NCBI GenBank assembly: GCA_963791805.1
Contig: CAWBTU010000003.1
Coordinates: forward strand, 372,001-436,000
DNA length: 64,000 bases
Direction of reading: 5' to 3'
Source: JACMJL01 sp963791805
GTDB taxonomy: Bacteria; Bacillota; Clostridia; Clostridiales; Clostridiaceae
Shown here: in pieces, positions 33,409 through 41,692 of the stretch
Numbering within the stretch: the first letter of the stretch is position 1
Layout of the letters: every line of letters begins with the position of its first letter
Program-made: the position numbers and the translations under genes
The notes under the pieces: generated by a model
Told to the model about the DNA's origin: nothing
Seen by the model: only the letters and a program-made list of their open reading frames with translations
The model's database searches: none

Positions 33409-33426
33409 CTTGTGGTACGGTTCACC
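33406..33426 (-). other. rlmH 3'-end attachment site (att C)
   Basis: The last seven codons of rlmH (Gly-Glu-Pro-Tyr-His-Lys-stop). All three copies encode the same residues but this one differs from att B at four of 21 positions, mostly wobble bases, so only GGTGAACC and scattered bases are shared. Expected for a serine recombinase with a two-base core. Confidence 0.8.
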
Positions 33427-33885
33427 ATTACTAATCCTAAACCCTCTATAAACCTGCTCCAAAATCATCACTCTAAACAGTTGGTGAGGAAAAGTCATTT
33501 TAGAAAACGAAAGCTTATAATTTGCCCTATCCAAAACTTTTTTTGATAGACCAAGAGAACCGCCGATAACAAATGCAATACTACTATCTCCAGAAAGACC
33601 TAAGCCTTGAATTCTTTGTGAAAGTTGCTCTGAAGTAAGCATCTCACCTTTAATATCCATAGCAATTACATACATATTATCCCTTAATACCTTTAAAATT
33701 CCGTCTCCCTCTTTATCCTTAATTTGAATTTCTTCTTTCTCAGAAGCATTATCAGGAGTCTTTTCATCTGCAACTTCAACTATATCTAACTTACAATATC
33801 TACTTAACCTTTTAGCATATTCATCAATTGCATCTCTATAAAATTTTTCTTTTATCTTACCCACACAAATAATTGAGATATTCAT
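33406..33885 (-). CDS. rlmH: 23S rRNA (pseudouridine1915-N3)-methyltransferase RlmH
   Basis: 159 residues, full length for the family. SPOUT methyltransferase: N-terminal ISIICVGKIKEKFYRDAI, SAM-binding trefoil knot with FVIGGSLGLS and the C-terminal FRISNGEPYHK. It methylates pseudouridine 1915 in helix 69 of 23S rRNA. Its 3' end is the target for SCC elements in staphylococci, and here an SCC-like element abuts the stop codon while keeping the C-terminus intact. Confidence 0.97.
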   Translation of the reverse strand: MNISIICVGKIKEKFYRDAIDEYAKRLSRYCKLDIVEVADEKTPDNASEKEEIQIKDKEGDGILKVLRDNMYVIAMDIKGEMLTSEQLSQRIQGLGLSGDSSIAFVIGGSLGLSKKVLDRANYKLSFSKMTFPHQLFRVMILEQVYRGFRISNGEPYHK

Positions 33886-34156
33886 TTTACCACCTATCTA
33901 AGGACTAGATTTGAAACACTTAAAAATGTTATTAACCATCCCCTACTTATTATCCATACCGCATGTTTCATATGCATTTTTATGTTCTTTTCTTTATTTC
34001 ATTAATATATTTTAATGTTTTATTTTGTTAGGAGCAAGACACTCTTCTCTTTGAATTTAGACTTCAAAGCTGAGAGGTATCTCAAGCTTTCTTGTAAAAC
34101 TTCATTCCATAACATATTTAAAACATTATCCTAATAAATACAAGGTGAACGCTAAA
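33886..34156. other. Intergenic region upstream of rlmH
   Basis: No gene visible. AT-rich, with an interrupted repeat pattern but no recognised RNA. It leads into the palindrome at 34157. The promoter of rlmH should lie here; no convincing boxes were picked. Confidence 0.4.
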
Positions 34157-34354
34157 GAACAACATAATATATTCTGCGTAGAGATTGTCTGAGCGAGCCT
34201 TTAGAAAGACTTAGCTGGGTAATTTTCAAATTGCGTTAAGGCCACGAAATGTTTGAGCGTAGCGAGTTTTGAGTGGCTAGCAATTTGAAAATTAACCGGC
34301 TTAGTCTTTCTTGGTACAGCGAACTATCTCTTAGCAGAATATATTATGTTGTTC
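34157..34354. repeat. 198-bp long palindromic intergenic element
   Basis: Two arms of roughly 85 bases are nearly perfect reverse complements. The tips are GAACAACATAATATATTCTGC and its complement, followed by matching AGAGAT, AGAAAGACT and TAATTTTCAAATTGC segments. A central loop contains GAGCGTAGCGAG. The RNA would be one long hairpin. It resembles a MITE-like or REP-like dispersed element. No coding capacity. Confidence 0.8.
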
Positions 34355-34362
34355 CTCACTTT

Positions 34363-34390
34363 TATCATATATATATATATATATATATTA
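34363..34390. repeat. TA dinucleotide run
   Basis: About 12 alternating AT units directly after the long palindrome. A simple-sequence tract without evident role; could melt easily or vary in length. Confidence 0.7.
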
Positions 34391-34415
34391 GCTCTTAGCA
34401 GTGCTATCTATATTA

Positions 34416-34916
34416 TTAAGCAGCTCCACAGCATTTCTTATATTTCTTTCCACTACCACAAGGACATGGATCATTTCTTCCTATTTTAGCTTCATTAACT
34501 ACAGTTTTAGAAGATTTCCATTTAGTGCATATTTCTTTTCTCTTCTCTTTTGAGAAAACTCCATCCCATTGTGGAAGTTCATATAAATAATCAGCTTTTG
34601 CTTCCAGCATATTGAAGTATAGAGCTTCAAAGTCTATATCAATATCCAATTCAGTGCTTTGCTCAAGGCTTTCAAGGTCCAGCGGTTCTAATAAACTATC
34701 GTTAACTCCATCCAAAAAACCCATAAAGAACATGTCAGAAACGCTATGCTCTTTTGAAAGGTCTGAAAAAACTCCTTTTATCTTTTTATCATGATTTGCA
34801 AGAACTTTAGAATAAATTTGACTTTCTACAAGACTGTATTCGCTCCAGAAAGCATCCTCACCTTTAGTTTTTACATACTCAACAACCATCTCTGTCCATT
34901 CATTGTATAGACTCAT
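34416..34916 (-). CDS. SEC-C motif protein
   Basis: 166 residues. C-terminal SEC-C zinc motif GRNDPCPCGSGKKYKKCC, as at the SecA C-terminus, where it binds zinc and SecB or ribosomes. The N-terminal helical region (EWTEMVVEYVKTKGEDAF) has no assigned function. In this rlmH neighbourhood the gene is probably chromosomal, not cargo. Confidence 0.85.
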   Translation of the reverse strand: MSLYNEWTEMVVEYVKTKGEDAFWSEYSLVESQIYSKVLANHDKKIKGVFSDLSKEHSVSDMFFMGFLDGVNDSLLEPLDLESLEQSTELDIDIDFEALYFNMLEAKADYLYELPQWDGVFSKEKRKEICTKWKSSKTVVNEAKIGRNDPCPCGSGKKYKKCCGAA

Positions 34917-34986
34917 AATTACCTTCTCCTTCTACACTTATATATTTATAATTATTGTGATTGTCATTAGGCATAGTTTAAAATGT

Positions 34987-35163
34987 TTATTCGAATACCT
35001 TTTCTATTGGTACTTTCAAAACGTACTCTGCTGGACAATCACAGTAGGAACAAGTTTCAGCTTTTGCTTTCTCTAAATGTGGAAAAACTTCATTTTCATC
35101 TAAAAAATAATCAAATGCTTCATCTAGATGATTTTCACATGTATATATATTTGTATCCTTCAT
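34987..35163 (-). CDS. CxxH/CxxC small zinc-binding protein (BA_5709 family type)
   Basis: 58 residues beginning MKDTNIYTCENHLDEAFDYF, with CENH near the N-terminus and CSYCDC in the middle. This paired CxxH and CxxC arrangement matches the small protein usually encoded beside walJ/rlmH in Firmicutes. It starts 3 bases from the walJ stop, so it is in that operon. Probably binds zinc; function unknown. Confidence 0.8.
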   Translation of the reverse strand: MKDTNIYTCENHLDEAFDYFLDENEVFPHLEKAKAETCSYCDCPAEYVLKVPIEKVFE

Positions 35164-35166
35164 AAA

Positions 35167-35955
35167 TTATACCACCTTAGTATAATTGCTCGGCATATCT
35201 CGTTTTGCCATGTGTATACTTATTTCATTATCCAAGTTCACCTTGTTAGCATTTAAAATATTAAGAACTGTCTGATAAGCTAAATCTGGTTGATTATTAG
35301 TTTTACTCAAATGTCCAAGAATAAACTTTTTCTTTTTTCCTGTCTGCATTCCAGCTATTGCTCGGCCACAATCTTCATTGGATAAATGACCAATATCACT
35401 TAAAATTCTTCTTTTAAGTGGATATGGGTATGGTCCAAATTTTAGCATCTCAATATCATGATTGCATTCTAAAAGAATTACATCACCATCAATTATAGCA
35501 TTTCTTATTTCCTCAGTAAAATGTCCTAAATCAGTAGCTACACAGGCTTTTTTCCCATCAGCAATTACTGAATAGCCCATTGGTGCTGCAGCATCATGTG
35601 GAATTGGAAAAGAAAATACATCCATATCTTTTACGCAAATATGATGCTTATTTAAAATTTGTACATTCTCTTCTTTTATCTTTCCTATTGATCCATTCAT
35701 GCTTTTCCAGGTTTGTTCATTTGCATAAATAGGGACATCATATTTTCTAGATAAAATCCCTACACCTTTAATGTGGTCTGAATGCTCATGGGTTATAAAA
35801 ATACCATCTAAATCTGTACAGCTTTCACCTATTTCATTTAATGCACTTTCGATGCTTTTTCCAGGTAACCCTGCATCTATTAATATTTTTGCTTTACTAG
35901 ACGCTATAAAAATACTATTTCCACTACTCCCACTATATAAGGGGCAAAAAATCAT
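35167..35955 (-). CDS. walJ: MBL-fold metallohydrolase WalJ/YycJ
   Basis: 262 residues. Metallo-beta-lactamase fold with the metal-binding FITHEHSDHIKGVG (about 56-69), and downstream His/Asp ligands (HDAAAPMGY, ATDLGHFT, LLECNHD, LGHLSKTNN). WalJ proteins are linked to cell-wall/replication coordination in Firmicutes, possibly as an exonuclease. Followed by the CxxH/CxxC gene and preceded by murA with a 33-base gap. Confidence 0.92.
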   Translation of the reverse strand: MIFCPLYSGSSGNSIFIASSKAKILIDAGLPGKSIESALNEIGESCTDLDGIFITHEHSDHIKGVGILSRKYDVPIYANEQTWKSMNGSIGKIKEENVQILNKHHICVKDMDVFSFPIPHDAAAPMGYSVIADGKKACVATDLGHFTEEIRNAIIDGDVILLECNHDIEMLKFGPYPYPLKRRILSDIGHLSNEDCGRAIAGMQTGKKKKFILGHLSKTNNQPDLAYQTVLNILNANKVNLDNEISIHMAKRDMPSNYTKVV

Positions 35956-35988
35956 AATTTACCTCCTAAGCCTCCTGAGAAGCCAGTT

Positions 35989-37248
35989 TCATTCATTTGT
36001 TAATCTTTTAATATCTGCTCCAAGTTTACTAAACTTTTTCTCTATGTTTGGATAACCCCTATCGATATGTTCAATATCTAAAATTTCAGTGGTTCCCTTT
36101 GCAATAAGTCCAGCTATAACCATGGCAGCTCCTGCTCTTAAATCTGTAGCTCTAACTTTAGCTCCTTCAAGCTTCTCTACTCCATCTATTGTTGAAACAG
36201 TACCATCTACTTTTATCTCTGCTCCCATTTTGTTAAGTTCATCTACATGCTTCATTCTACATTCATAAATACTTTCATTAACAATACTTCTTCCTTTGGA
36301 AACTGCAAGTAACGTGGTCATTGGTTGCTGAACATCTGTTGGAAATCCCGGGTAAGGAAGTGTTTTAATATTTACTGCCTTAAGCCTTTCATGGGATTTT
36401 ACAGTAACGCTATCTCCATTTTCTATTATTTCTGCTCCCATTTCCTCTAGCTTTGCTGATATTGATTCTAAATGCTTTGGAATCACATTATTTATTAAAA
36501 CTTCTCCTCCACAAGCAGCAGCAGCAATCATAAATGTACCTGCCTCTATTTGGTCTGGTATAACACTATAACTACAGCCCTTAAGCTTTTCTACTCCAAC
36601 AATCCTAATTACATCAGTGCCTGCACCTTTTACATTAGCTCCCATGCTATTTACAAAATTAGCAACATCAACTACATGTGGTTCTTTTGCTGCATTTTCT
36701 AGTATAGTAGTCCCTTCTGCTAGGGTTGCAGCAAGCATTACATTAATAGTAGCTCCTACACTTACAACATCGAAATAAATACTTGTTCCTGTAAGCTTTT
36801 CTGCTTTTACAAACACTGTTCCATGCTCAATAGAAACTTGAGCACCTAATGCTTCAAAACCTTTTACATGTTGATCTATGGGTCTATCACCAATTGGGCA
36901 CCCCCCAGGTAATACTACACTCGCTTCTTTAAATCTACCTAGCAATGCACCTATTAAATAATAGGAAGCTCTCATTTTTCTTAAATCGTCAGTAGCAGCC
37001 TCTTTACTGTGGATTTTTGTACTGTCAACAGTAATGGTGCTACCTTCCTTATTCACAGAGCATCCTAAACTTGTTAAAATTCTTTCGATGCAATGAATAT
37101 CCTCAATATTGGGGATATTACCTATAACGCATTGGCCTTCACTTGCCATTAAAGCAGCAGGCACAATAGCAACTGCTGCATTTTTGGCTCCACTTATTTC
37201 TACACTACCATACAGAGGATTACCTCCGTTAATGATTAATTTCTCCAT
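35989..37248 (-). CDS. murA: UDP-N-acetylglucosamine 1-carboxyvinyltransferase
   Basis: About 419 residues. EPSP-synthase fold; the catalytic Cys is kept in LPGGCPIGDRP, the fosfomycin target loop. Other family segments: ISGAKNAAVAIVPAALMA, GFPTDVQQPMT, DLRAGAAMVIAGL. Catalyses the first committed step of peptidoglycan synthesis in the cytoplasm. I use ATG 37248 (MEKLIINGG); an in-frame ATG at 37260 is less likely. Neighbours walJ and rlmH give the usual clostridial order. Confidence 0.96.
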   Translation of the reverse strand: MEKLIINGGNPLYGSVEISGAKNAAVAIVPAALMASEGQCVIGNIPNIEDIHCIERILTSLGCSVNKEGSTITVDSTKIHSKEAATDDLRKMRASYYLIGALLGRFKEASVVLPGGCPIGDRPIDQHVKGFEALGAQVSIEHGTVFVKAEKLTGTSIYFDVVSVGATINVMLAATLAEGTTILENAAKEPHVVDVANFVNSMGANVKGAGTDVIRIVGVEKLKGCSYSVIPDQIEAGTFMIAAAACGGEVLINNVIPKHLESISAKLEEMGAEIIENGDSVTVKSHERLKAVNIKTLPYPGFPTDVQQPMTTLLAVSKGRSIVNESIYECRMKHVDELNKMGAEIKVDGTVSTIDGVEKLEGAKVRATDLRAGAAMVIAGLIAKGTTEILDIEHIDRGYPNIEKKFSKLGADIKRLTNE

Positions 37249-37453
37249 CCCCAATTCCATCCTTATCTATTTATATACTATATATGTAACCTTATTTAAT
37301 ATTAATTCAATAGAATATCATACAAAATATATTATAGCACATGTAATCATGTTTATAACTATTTTTTTTAAATATATAATTGCCATAACCTTTCTAATAT
37401 AACATAATTTAATGTATAATGTTTAAATACTACGAATTTTATTATATAATAAT

Positions 37454-39257
37454 CTCTCGGAATCATGAGTGATTATTATAGCCCTACCGGGCTGGTGTGC
37501 TTTGAAAAGTAAATATTATCCAAGAATGAATAAGAAATGTGGAATATAAAGAAAAATGAGCATAAGGAATAGACATAGCTGCCGCTATGTTTTAAAATAA
37601 GTATGTATTGATTAAGCGGCTTGCAAAATCAATTTTTTGAGATCTGACTCAAAAGGCAGATCCCAGGCATCGAGATGTTGTAGCATCAAGATGCTATAGA
37701 GGCGGCAGTACCACATCTTAGTAGAGCGGTGTCTGCCGCTTTCTAATAGAAAGTCTAATTTCTGGCGTTTATTTGAACGCTCTACAGATGTTCTTGCATT
37801 ATATTCTATTTTCCATTCTCGACTATCTCTTGGCGGTATATTTATCAGCCTTGGATTATCCTTCATCGCCAGATGTACGGTTCTTCCATACTTGGAATCA
37901 GAACAAGGTTGCTCGCAAGAACAGCCATATTTCCTACTTATCAGTGGACAGCGAAATTTGATACGATGTTTGTTTTTTTCAACACCATCATGGTTCATCT
38001 GCCTACCGGCTTTGCAGATGGGAATACCATCTTTATTGAGGGTAAAGTCATTTTTATATTTTACCTTGATGCCGCGTTTTTCATTTAAGTCAATGAAAGG
38101 TGTAATGTTTTTGCGTTTAAAATACTCATAAAAAGGCATAGCATCATGAGCGGAATCAAGAAGAACCTTGTTAATGTTGAACTCAGGAAGAAAACTCTTC
38201 ATTGGGAAAAAAGCATGAATGAATCCATGAGAATCATGCCTTGAAGCTGGACCAAGCAAAGGAAATACAGGAAGGTCACTCACAGAATCAGAAGCAACTA
38301 ACATGTATAGATCATAACCATGATAAAAGCAGTCTCTTGAGGAATCCCAGCCAATGTTACAGTCAGGTTGTGAAAAGAACCTATCACAGTTGCAGTTAGC
38401 AATTCCTTTTGAACCACAGTCGCAGACACGATGTTTTCGCTCCCTTGCGGAAGTAACTACTGGAGTGCCATCACCTGCAAGAGCCAGATTTTCTGGAGTG
38501 ATGAGACCTTTTTGGACTGAAATATTAAGAAACTCATTTTTATAGATATTGAAAAGAGAGCCGTAAGGCTGTTCGTCAATGTTAAAAGCTGTTCCTTCTA
38601 GTTCCTCTAATAGTTGGTCAACTGTTGTTTTTTCAATAGGTGCGGATTTTTGACCCTTCTTTTTAGGTTTCTTAATAGAAACTTTTAAAGGATGCAGATT
38701 GGGAGTAAGATTATTGTTATCGCAATCCCAGAGGCGATCGAAGAAGTCGTAAAAAGTACCCACACCAGGGGTGTTGCCAACTTCAAAACCGCTCAAAATA
38801 GCATAAAGAGGATTAATCTTAAGCTGTTCAGCCCAGTTAGTAATTGAAGTTACTTTAAAATCAAGCGATAGCAGATAGGAACGGTGCATACAAGAAGGAG
38901 TTCTAGGTCTTGGACCGAAAACAGAATATTTGTTTTTCAAATGGTCATCGGTATAAGAAAGATCTAAATTCCAGAAACGATCGATTATATCCCAAGTAGA
39001 ACGAGCAATAGCATCAGGATTAGGATAATATTTGCGAAGCATTTCAACAACAAATTTTTGATAGGCGGCATGACCGCCAGAGTTAACAGGTAACATAAAA
39101 AATTGCCTCCAATCGAAAAATATATCTTGTAAATAAGGGGCGCTACGCGCCACATTTTTCGATATTATTGTCAAGTATTTTTAACAATAAAAGTGGGGGA
39201 TTTTAATAAAAAAGGAATCTGAAAGCCAGTTAAATCAAGGCTTGGAGATTCCGAGAG
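37454..39257 (-). mobile_element. Insertion sequence with DDE transposase, about 1.8 kb
   Basis: 11-bp terminal inverted repeats CTCTCGGAATC (37454-37464) and GATTCCGAGAG (39247-39257) enclose one transposase gene. The flanks are AT-rich (TATAATAAT left, TATATTATA right) but give no clean target duplication. Lies between murA and the esterase gene. Confidence 0.75.
37612..39096 (-). CDS. DDE transposase of the 1.8-kb insertion sequence (IS1182-like)
   Basis: About 494 residues from ATG 39096, which follows TGGAGG; a TTG at 39174 extends the frame but has no site. DDE-type motifs include ALAGDGTPVVTSARERKH (first Asp), VLLDSAHDAMPFYEYF (second Asp) and NARTSVERSNKRQKLDFLL near the end (Glu). 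Clustered cysteines in the middle and late parts (CDCGSKGIANCNC, YGCSCEQPCSDS) may bind zinc. Family assignment to the IS1182-like group is by pattern. Frame intact. Confidence 0.85.
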   Translation of the reverse strand: MLPVNSGGHAAYQKFVVEMLRKYYPNPDAIARSTWDIIDRFWNLDLSYTDDHLKNKYSVFGPRPRTPSCMHRSYLLSLDFKVTSITNWAEQLKINPLYAILSGFEVGNTPGVGTFYDFFDRLWDCDNNNLTPNLHPLKVSIKKPKKKGQKSAPIEKTTVDQLLEELEGTAFNIDEQPYGSLFNIYKNEFLNISVQKGLITPENLALAGDGTPVVTSARERKHRVCDCGSKGIANCNCDRFFSQPDCNIGWDSSRDCFYHGYDLYMLVASDSVSDLPVFPLLGPASRHDSHGFIHAFFPMKSFLPEFNINKVLLDSAHDAMPFYEYFKRKNITPFIDLNEKRGIKVKYKNDFTLNKDGIPICKAGRQMNHDGVEKNKHRIKFRCPLISRKYGCSCEQPCSDSKYGRTVHLAMKDNPRLINIPPRDSREWKIEYNARTSVERSNKRQKLDFLLESGRHRSTKMWYCRLYSILMLQHLDAWDLPFESDLKKLILQAA

Positions 39258-39286
39258 TATATTATAAAGTATTGGAGGCTTAACAA

Positions 39287-40018
39287 ATGGATAACTTGGA
39301 TTTAAAAAGGGAGTACTTTTATAAAGGAAATAAAATTGGTTGTCTTCTAATACATGGTTTCACAAGTACTCCAGCTGAACTTAGAGAACTTGGAGAAAAT
39401 CTTATGAAGGAAGGCTATAGTGTTTTAGGCATTCAATTAAAAGGTCATGGAACGACGGTTGAAGATATGGAAAGAAGTAATCATACAGATTGGCTTGATT
39501 CAAGTGTAGATGGATATAACCGGTTAAAACAGAATTGTGATAAGATTTACGTTATCGGCCACTCGATGGGATCACTATTATCTATGTATCTTGCTGAAAA
39601 TTTTCATGTTGATAAGTTAGTAACTCTTGCGCCTCCATTAGTTACCAAAAACAGAGCCGCAAATTATGCTCATTTATTCAAGTACTTTGTTAAGTATGTT
39701 GAATGGCCACATAAGGAAAGACCTAATGAACAGTCTAAATATCTTTTAGGTTATAAAAAAATTCCTATGAAATCCATTGCTGATTTTAATAAATTATCTA
39801 GCATTGTTAAAAAGGATTTAAATAAAATTACTTCTCCTATTCTTATTATGTATTCACATAATGACGACACCGTAGATAACACTAGTGTAAACTTGATGAT
39901 TTCAAAAATAAGGTCAAGCATTAAAGAACGGATATGTCTTGAAGAATCTGGACATAATCTTACTGTTGAAAGTGAAAAGCATGAAGTATTCAAGGCAATA
40001 AGTAAGTTCTTAAATTAA
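39287..40018 (+). CDS. Carboxylesterase (Est30-like alpha/beta hydrolase)
   Basis: 243 residues. Alpha/beta hydrolase with the oxyanion segment LIHGFTSTPAELREL, nucleophile elbow IGHSMGS (Ser about 94), acid in SHNDDTVD and the catalytic His in SGHNLT. Length and motifs fit the thermostable carboxylesterase/monoacylglycerol lipase group of Firmicutes. Cytoplasmic. Ribosome site TGGAGG. Next to the insertion sequence and ended by a strong hairpin. Confidence 0.9.
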   Translation: MDNLDLKREYFYKGNKIGCLLIHGFTSTPAELRELGENLMKEGYSVLGIQLKGHGTTVEDMERSNHTDWLDSSVDGYNRLKQNCDKIYVIGHSMGSLLSMYLAENFHVDKLVTLAPPLVTKNRAANYAHLFKYFVKYVEWPHKERPNEQSKYLLGYKKIPMKSIADFNKLSSIVKKDLNKITSPILIMYSHNDDTVDNTSVNLMISKIRSSIKERICLEESGHNLTVESEKHEVFKAISKFLN

Positions 40019-40034
40019 CTTACTTAATTTTGTA

Positions 40035-40069
40035 CATAATAAGCTGAAAAAATGCTTCAGCTTATTATG
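40035..40069. terminator. Bidirectional terminator
   Basis: Perfect 14-bp arms CATAATAAGCTGAA/TTCAGCTTATTATG with a 7-base loop, followed by ATTTTTTAATTTT. Separates the convergent esterase and DUF1540 genes. Confidence 0.88.
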
Positions 40070-40083
40070 ATTTTTTAATTTTA

Positions 40084-40269
40084 TTATTTCATGAAACTTC
40101 CGCAATCTGTGCATTGCACAGTCTTTGCTACAGGTTCATGTTTTACCACTTGAATTTGTTCAAGTGTACAGTAACCTTCATTTGCATCATGGAACCTACA
40201 TTCTTCTACCGAACAACCTATACTATCATTATGACCTTCATGCATAGAATTCTTGTTATGTTCGTTCAT
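40084..40269 (-). CDS. DUF1540 small cysteine-rich protein
   Basis: 61 residues from ATG 40269 after GAGGTG. Pattern IGCSVEECRFHDANEGYCTLEQIQV ... QCTDCGSF in fragments matches DUF1540: the CxxxxCxxH and CTDC ligands suggest metal binding. DUF1540 proteins are common in clostridia and often linked to sporulation; role unknown. Confidence 0.85.
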   Translation of the reverse strand: MNEHNKNSMHEGHNDSIGCSVEECRFHDANEGYCTLEQIQVVKHEPVAKTVQCTDCGSFMK

Positions 40270-40411
40270 AATTTTCACCTCACAATATTATTTTCTAAAG
40301 TAGTATTGGTTTTTTAAGATTAATTATTCATAACTACAAATTTTATATATATAAATTTAAACTCATATTATGATATAATAGAAACAATAAACTATAACTT
40401 GGGGGTTTGAG

Positions 40412-40960
40412 ATGAAATACTATCTTGTTGCAATATTAGATGATGACTCTTATTTATATGTGGAAAAAATACAGAAGAGCTTAAGTAAAAAATATAGACT
40501 TTATCACGATTTACCAACTCTTCATATTACCTTGGATACCATTAGTGATCCTGATATTGAAAAGCTTTCTACTATAATAACTGATATTATTAAGCCTTAT
40601 AAAAAATTTAAAGTTTCAGTTAATGGAATAATTTGTTTCGATCCACCTACAAAATCTGTTAATTTAAAAATAGATGAGCAAGGCTATATTATTAGACTTG
40701 TTAACAAAATCAATTCTACTCTTTTAGACCGTGGCTTTATTGTACGTGAAGGCATCGAAAATTGGGATTTGCACATTTCTCTTGCAAATACAAACTTTGC
40801 AGATAGAGACTGGTCTATTTCTGAATTCACAGAAGCTTGTGAACATACAAAACAAGACAATATTAAGACTTTGCTAAAAATTGAAAGGCTAGAGTTATGG
40901 AAACCAATTAATAATAAGAAAAAAATGCTGGTCAAAAGCTTTCCATTAAAAGACTATTAG
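40412..40960 (+). CDS. 2H phosphoesterase (2'-5' RNA ligase family)
   Basis: 182 residues with the two HxT/S motifs that define the superfamily: LHITLD (about 44) and LHISLA (about 122). Such proteins hydrolyse 2',3'-cyclic phosphates or ligate/cleave 2'-5' RNA linkages. Starts after TTGGGGG. Single gene followed by a terminator. Confidence 0.85.
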   Translation: MKYYLVAILDDDSYLYVEKIQKSLSKKYRLYHDLPTLHITLDTISDPDIEKLSTIITDIIKPYKKFKVSVNGIICFDPPTKSVNLKIDEQGYIIRLVNKINSTLLDRGFIVREGIENWDLHISLANTNFADRDWSISEFTEACEHTKQDNIKTLLKIERLELWKPINNKKKMLVKSFPLKDY

Positions 40961-40983
40961 TATTTCTGTGATTATAATTATGT

Positions 40984-41008
40984 AACACTACTTAATTTTA
41001 GTAGTGTT
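40984..41008 (+). terminator. Terminator after 2H phosphoesterase gene
   Basis: Arms AACACTAC/GTAGTGTT with a 9-base loop, followed by TTTTT. Confidence 0.85.
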
Positions 41009-41025
41009 TTTTTGCATTGTTAAGT

Positions 41026-41060
41026 AAACGATTACAGAAAAAAATTTTATGTAATCGTTT
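41026..41060. promoter_or_regulatory. 11-bp inverted repeat upstream of dUTPase gene
   Basis: AAACGATTACA (41026-41036) and TGTAATCGTTT (41050-41060), perfect reverse complements 13 bases apart. About 75 bases before the dUTPase start. Candidate operator for the dut/ydcZ genes. Confidence 0.45.
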
Positions 41061-41133
41061 TGAAATCTTTTAATTTTTGCAAAAATTATGTAAAATAGGA
41101 GTAATCGATGTTTAATGAAAGAGGGCTAACTAC

Positions 41134-41619
41134 ATGAACTGGGAAGAATTATTTAAGTTACAAAAGAAACTAGATAAAAAAATTGTAGAACAGCATAGTT
41201 TACAAGGCAAATCATTAGTTTCTGAAAAAATACTTGCACTTCAAGTAGAACTGGGGGAACTTGCCAACGAAACAAGATGCTTCAAGTATTGGAGTAAAAA
41301 GAATCCTTCAAGTAAGGAGATTATATTAGAAGAATATGTGGACTGTATTCACTTTCTTTTAAGTCTAGGTCTTGAATTTAATTACACTGATATTCCTGCA
41401 AAAATATGTACTATAGATTCAAAACTTACTGAACAATTTATTAATATATATATTGACCTTAATGATTTTACAATTTGTTCCTCCAAAGACAACTACTTAA
41501 CACTATTTGAAGATTTATTATGTTTAGGTAATGCATTAGACTTTTCTGATGCTGATATCTTTAATCACTATTGCAAAAAAAATCATGTAAATCATGAACG
41601 CCAAGCATCAGATTATTAG
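41134..41619 (+). CDS. Dimeric dUTPase (all-alpha dUTP diphosphatase)
   Basis: 161 residues of the all-alpha MazG-like dUTPase_2 family. Metal-binding motifs VELGELANE (about 47-55) and LEEYVDCIHFLLSLG (about 70) are visible, with KYW between them. Hydrolyses dUTP to dUMP. Start after AAGAGGG. Found in many clostridia as the chromosomal dUTPase. Confidence 0.88.
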   Translation: MNWEELFKLQKKLDKKIVEQHSLQGKSLVSEKILALQVELGELANETRCFKYWSKKNPSSKEIILEEYVDCIHFLLSLGLEFNYTDIPAKICTIDSKLTEQFINIYIDLNDFTICSSKDNYLTLFEDLLCLGNALDFSDADIFNHYCKKNHVNHERQASDY

Positions 41620-41692
41620 CTAATACAATTATATTTTATCACTTCTAATATTATATTTTTTTTTGGTAATACTATGCTTTGAGGTGATATTT

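Larger units (their letters stand above)
9064..33426. mobile_element. Composite SCC-like region integrated at the 3' end of rlmH
   Basis: Three direct copies of the rlmH 3' end (9064, 13667, 33406) cut the region into two units, like the tandem SCC/pseudo-SCC arrays known in staphylococci. The right unit (13667-33426) has a full recombinase and helicase. The left unit (9064-13687) retains only a recombinase scrap (13059-13130), cargo and an IS. The boundary copies and gene content are read directly. The SCC comparison rests on known biology: rlmH target, large serine recombinase, DUF927 helicase, DUF960 protein. That it is still mobile is not shown. Confidence 0.8.
13667..33426. mobile_element. 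Intact SCC-like element (about 19.7 kb)
   Basis: Bounded by att B and the rlmH 3' end, with a perfect 11-bp inverted repeat just inside each end (13698-13708 and 33398-33408). It encodes a Ccr-like large serine recombinase, a Cch-like DUF927 ATPase, an iteron-rich intergenic region, several small proteins between and beside them, a DUF960 protein, regulators and putative defence cargo at both ends. The layout parallels staphylococcal SCC. Attachment sites share short rather than long identity, as expected for a serine recombinase. Confidence 0.82.

Noticed and set aside
34363..34390. TA run as a functional element
   Set aside because: Simple AT alternation is common in AT-rich clostridial intergenic DNA; nothing else supports a role.
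37454..39257. Target-site duplication of the 1.8-kb insertion sequence
   Set aside because: Flanks are both AT-rich and only loosely similar; no exact direct repeat abuts the inverted repeats.
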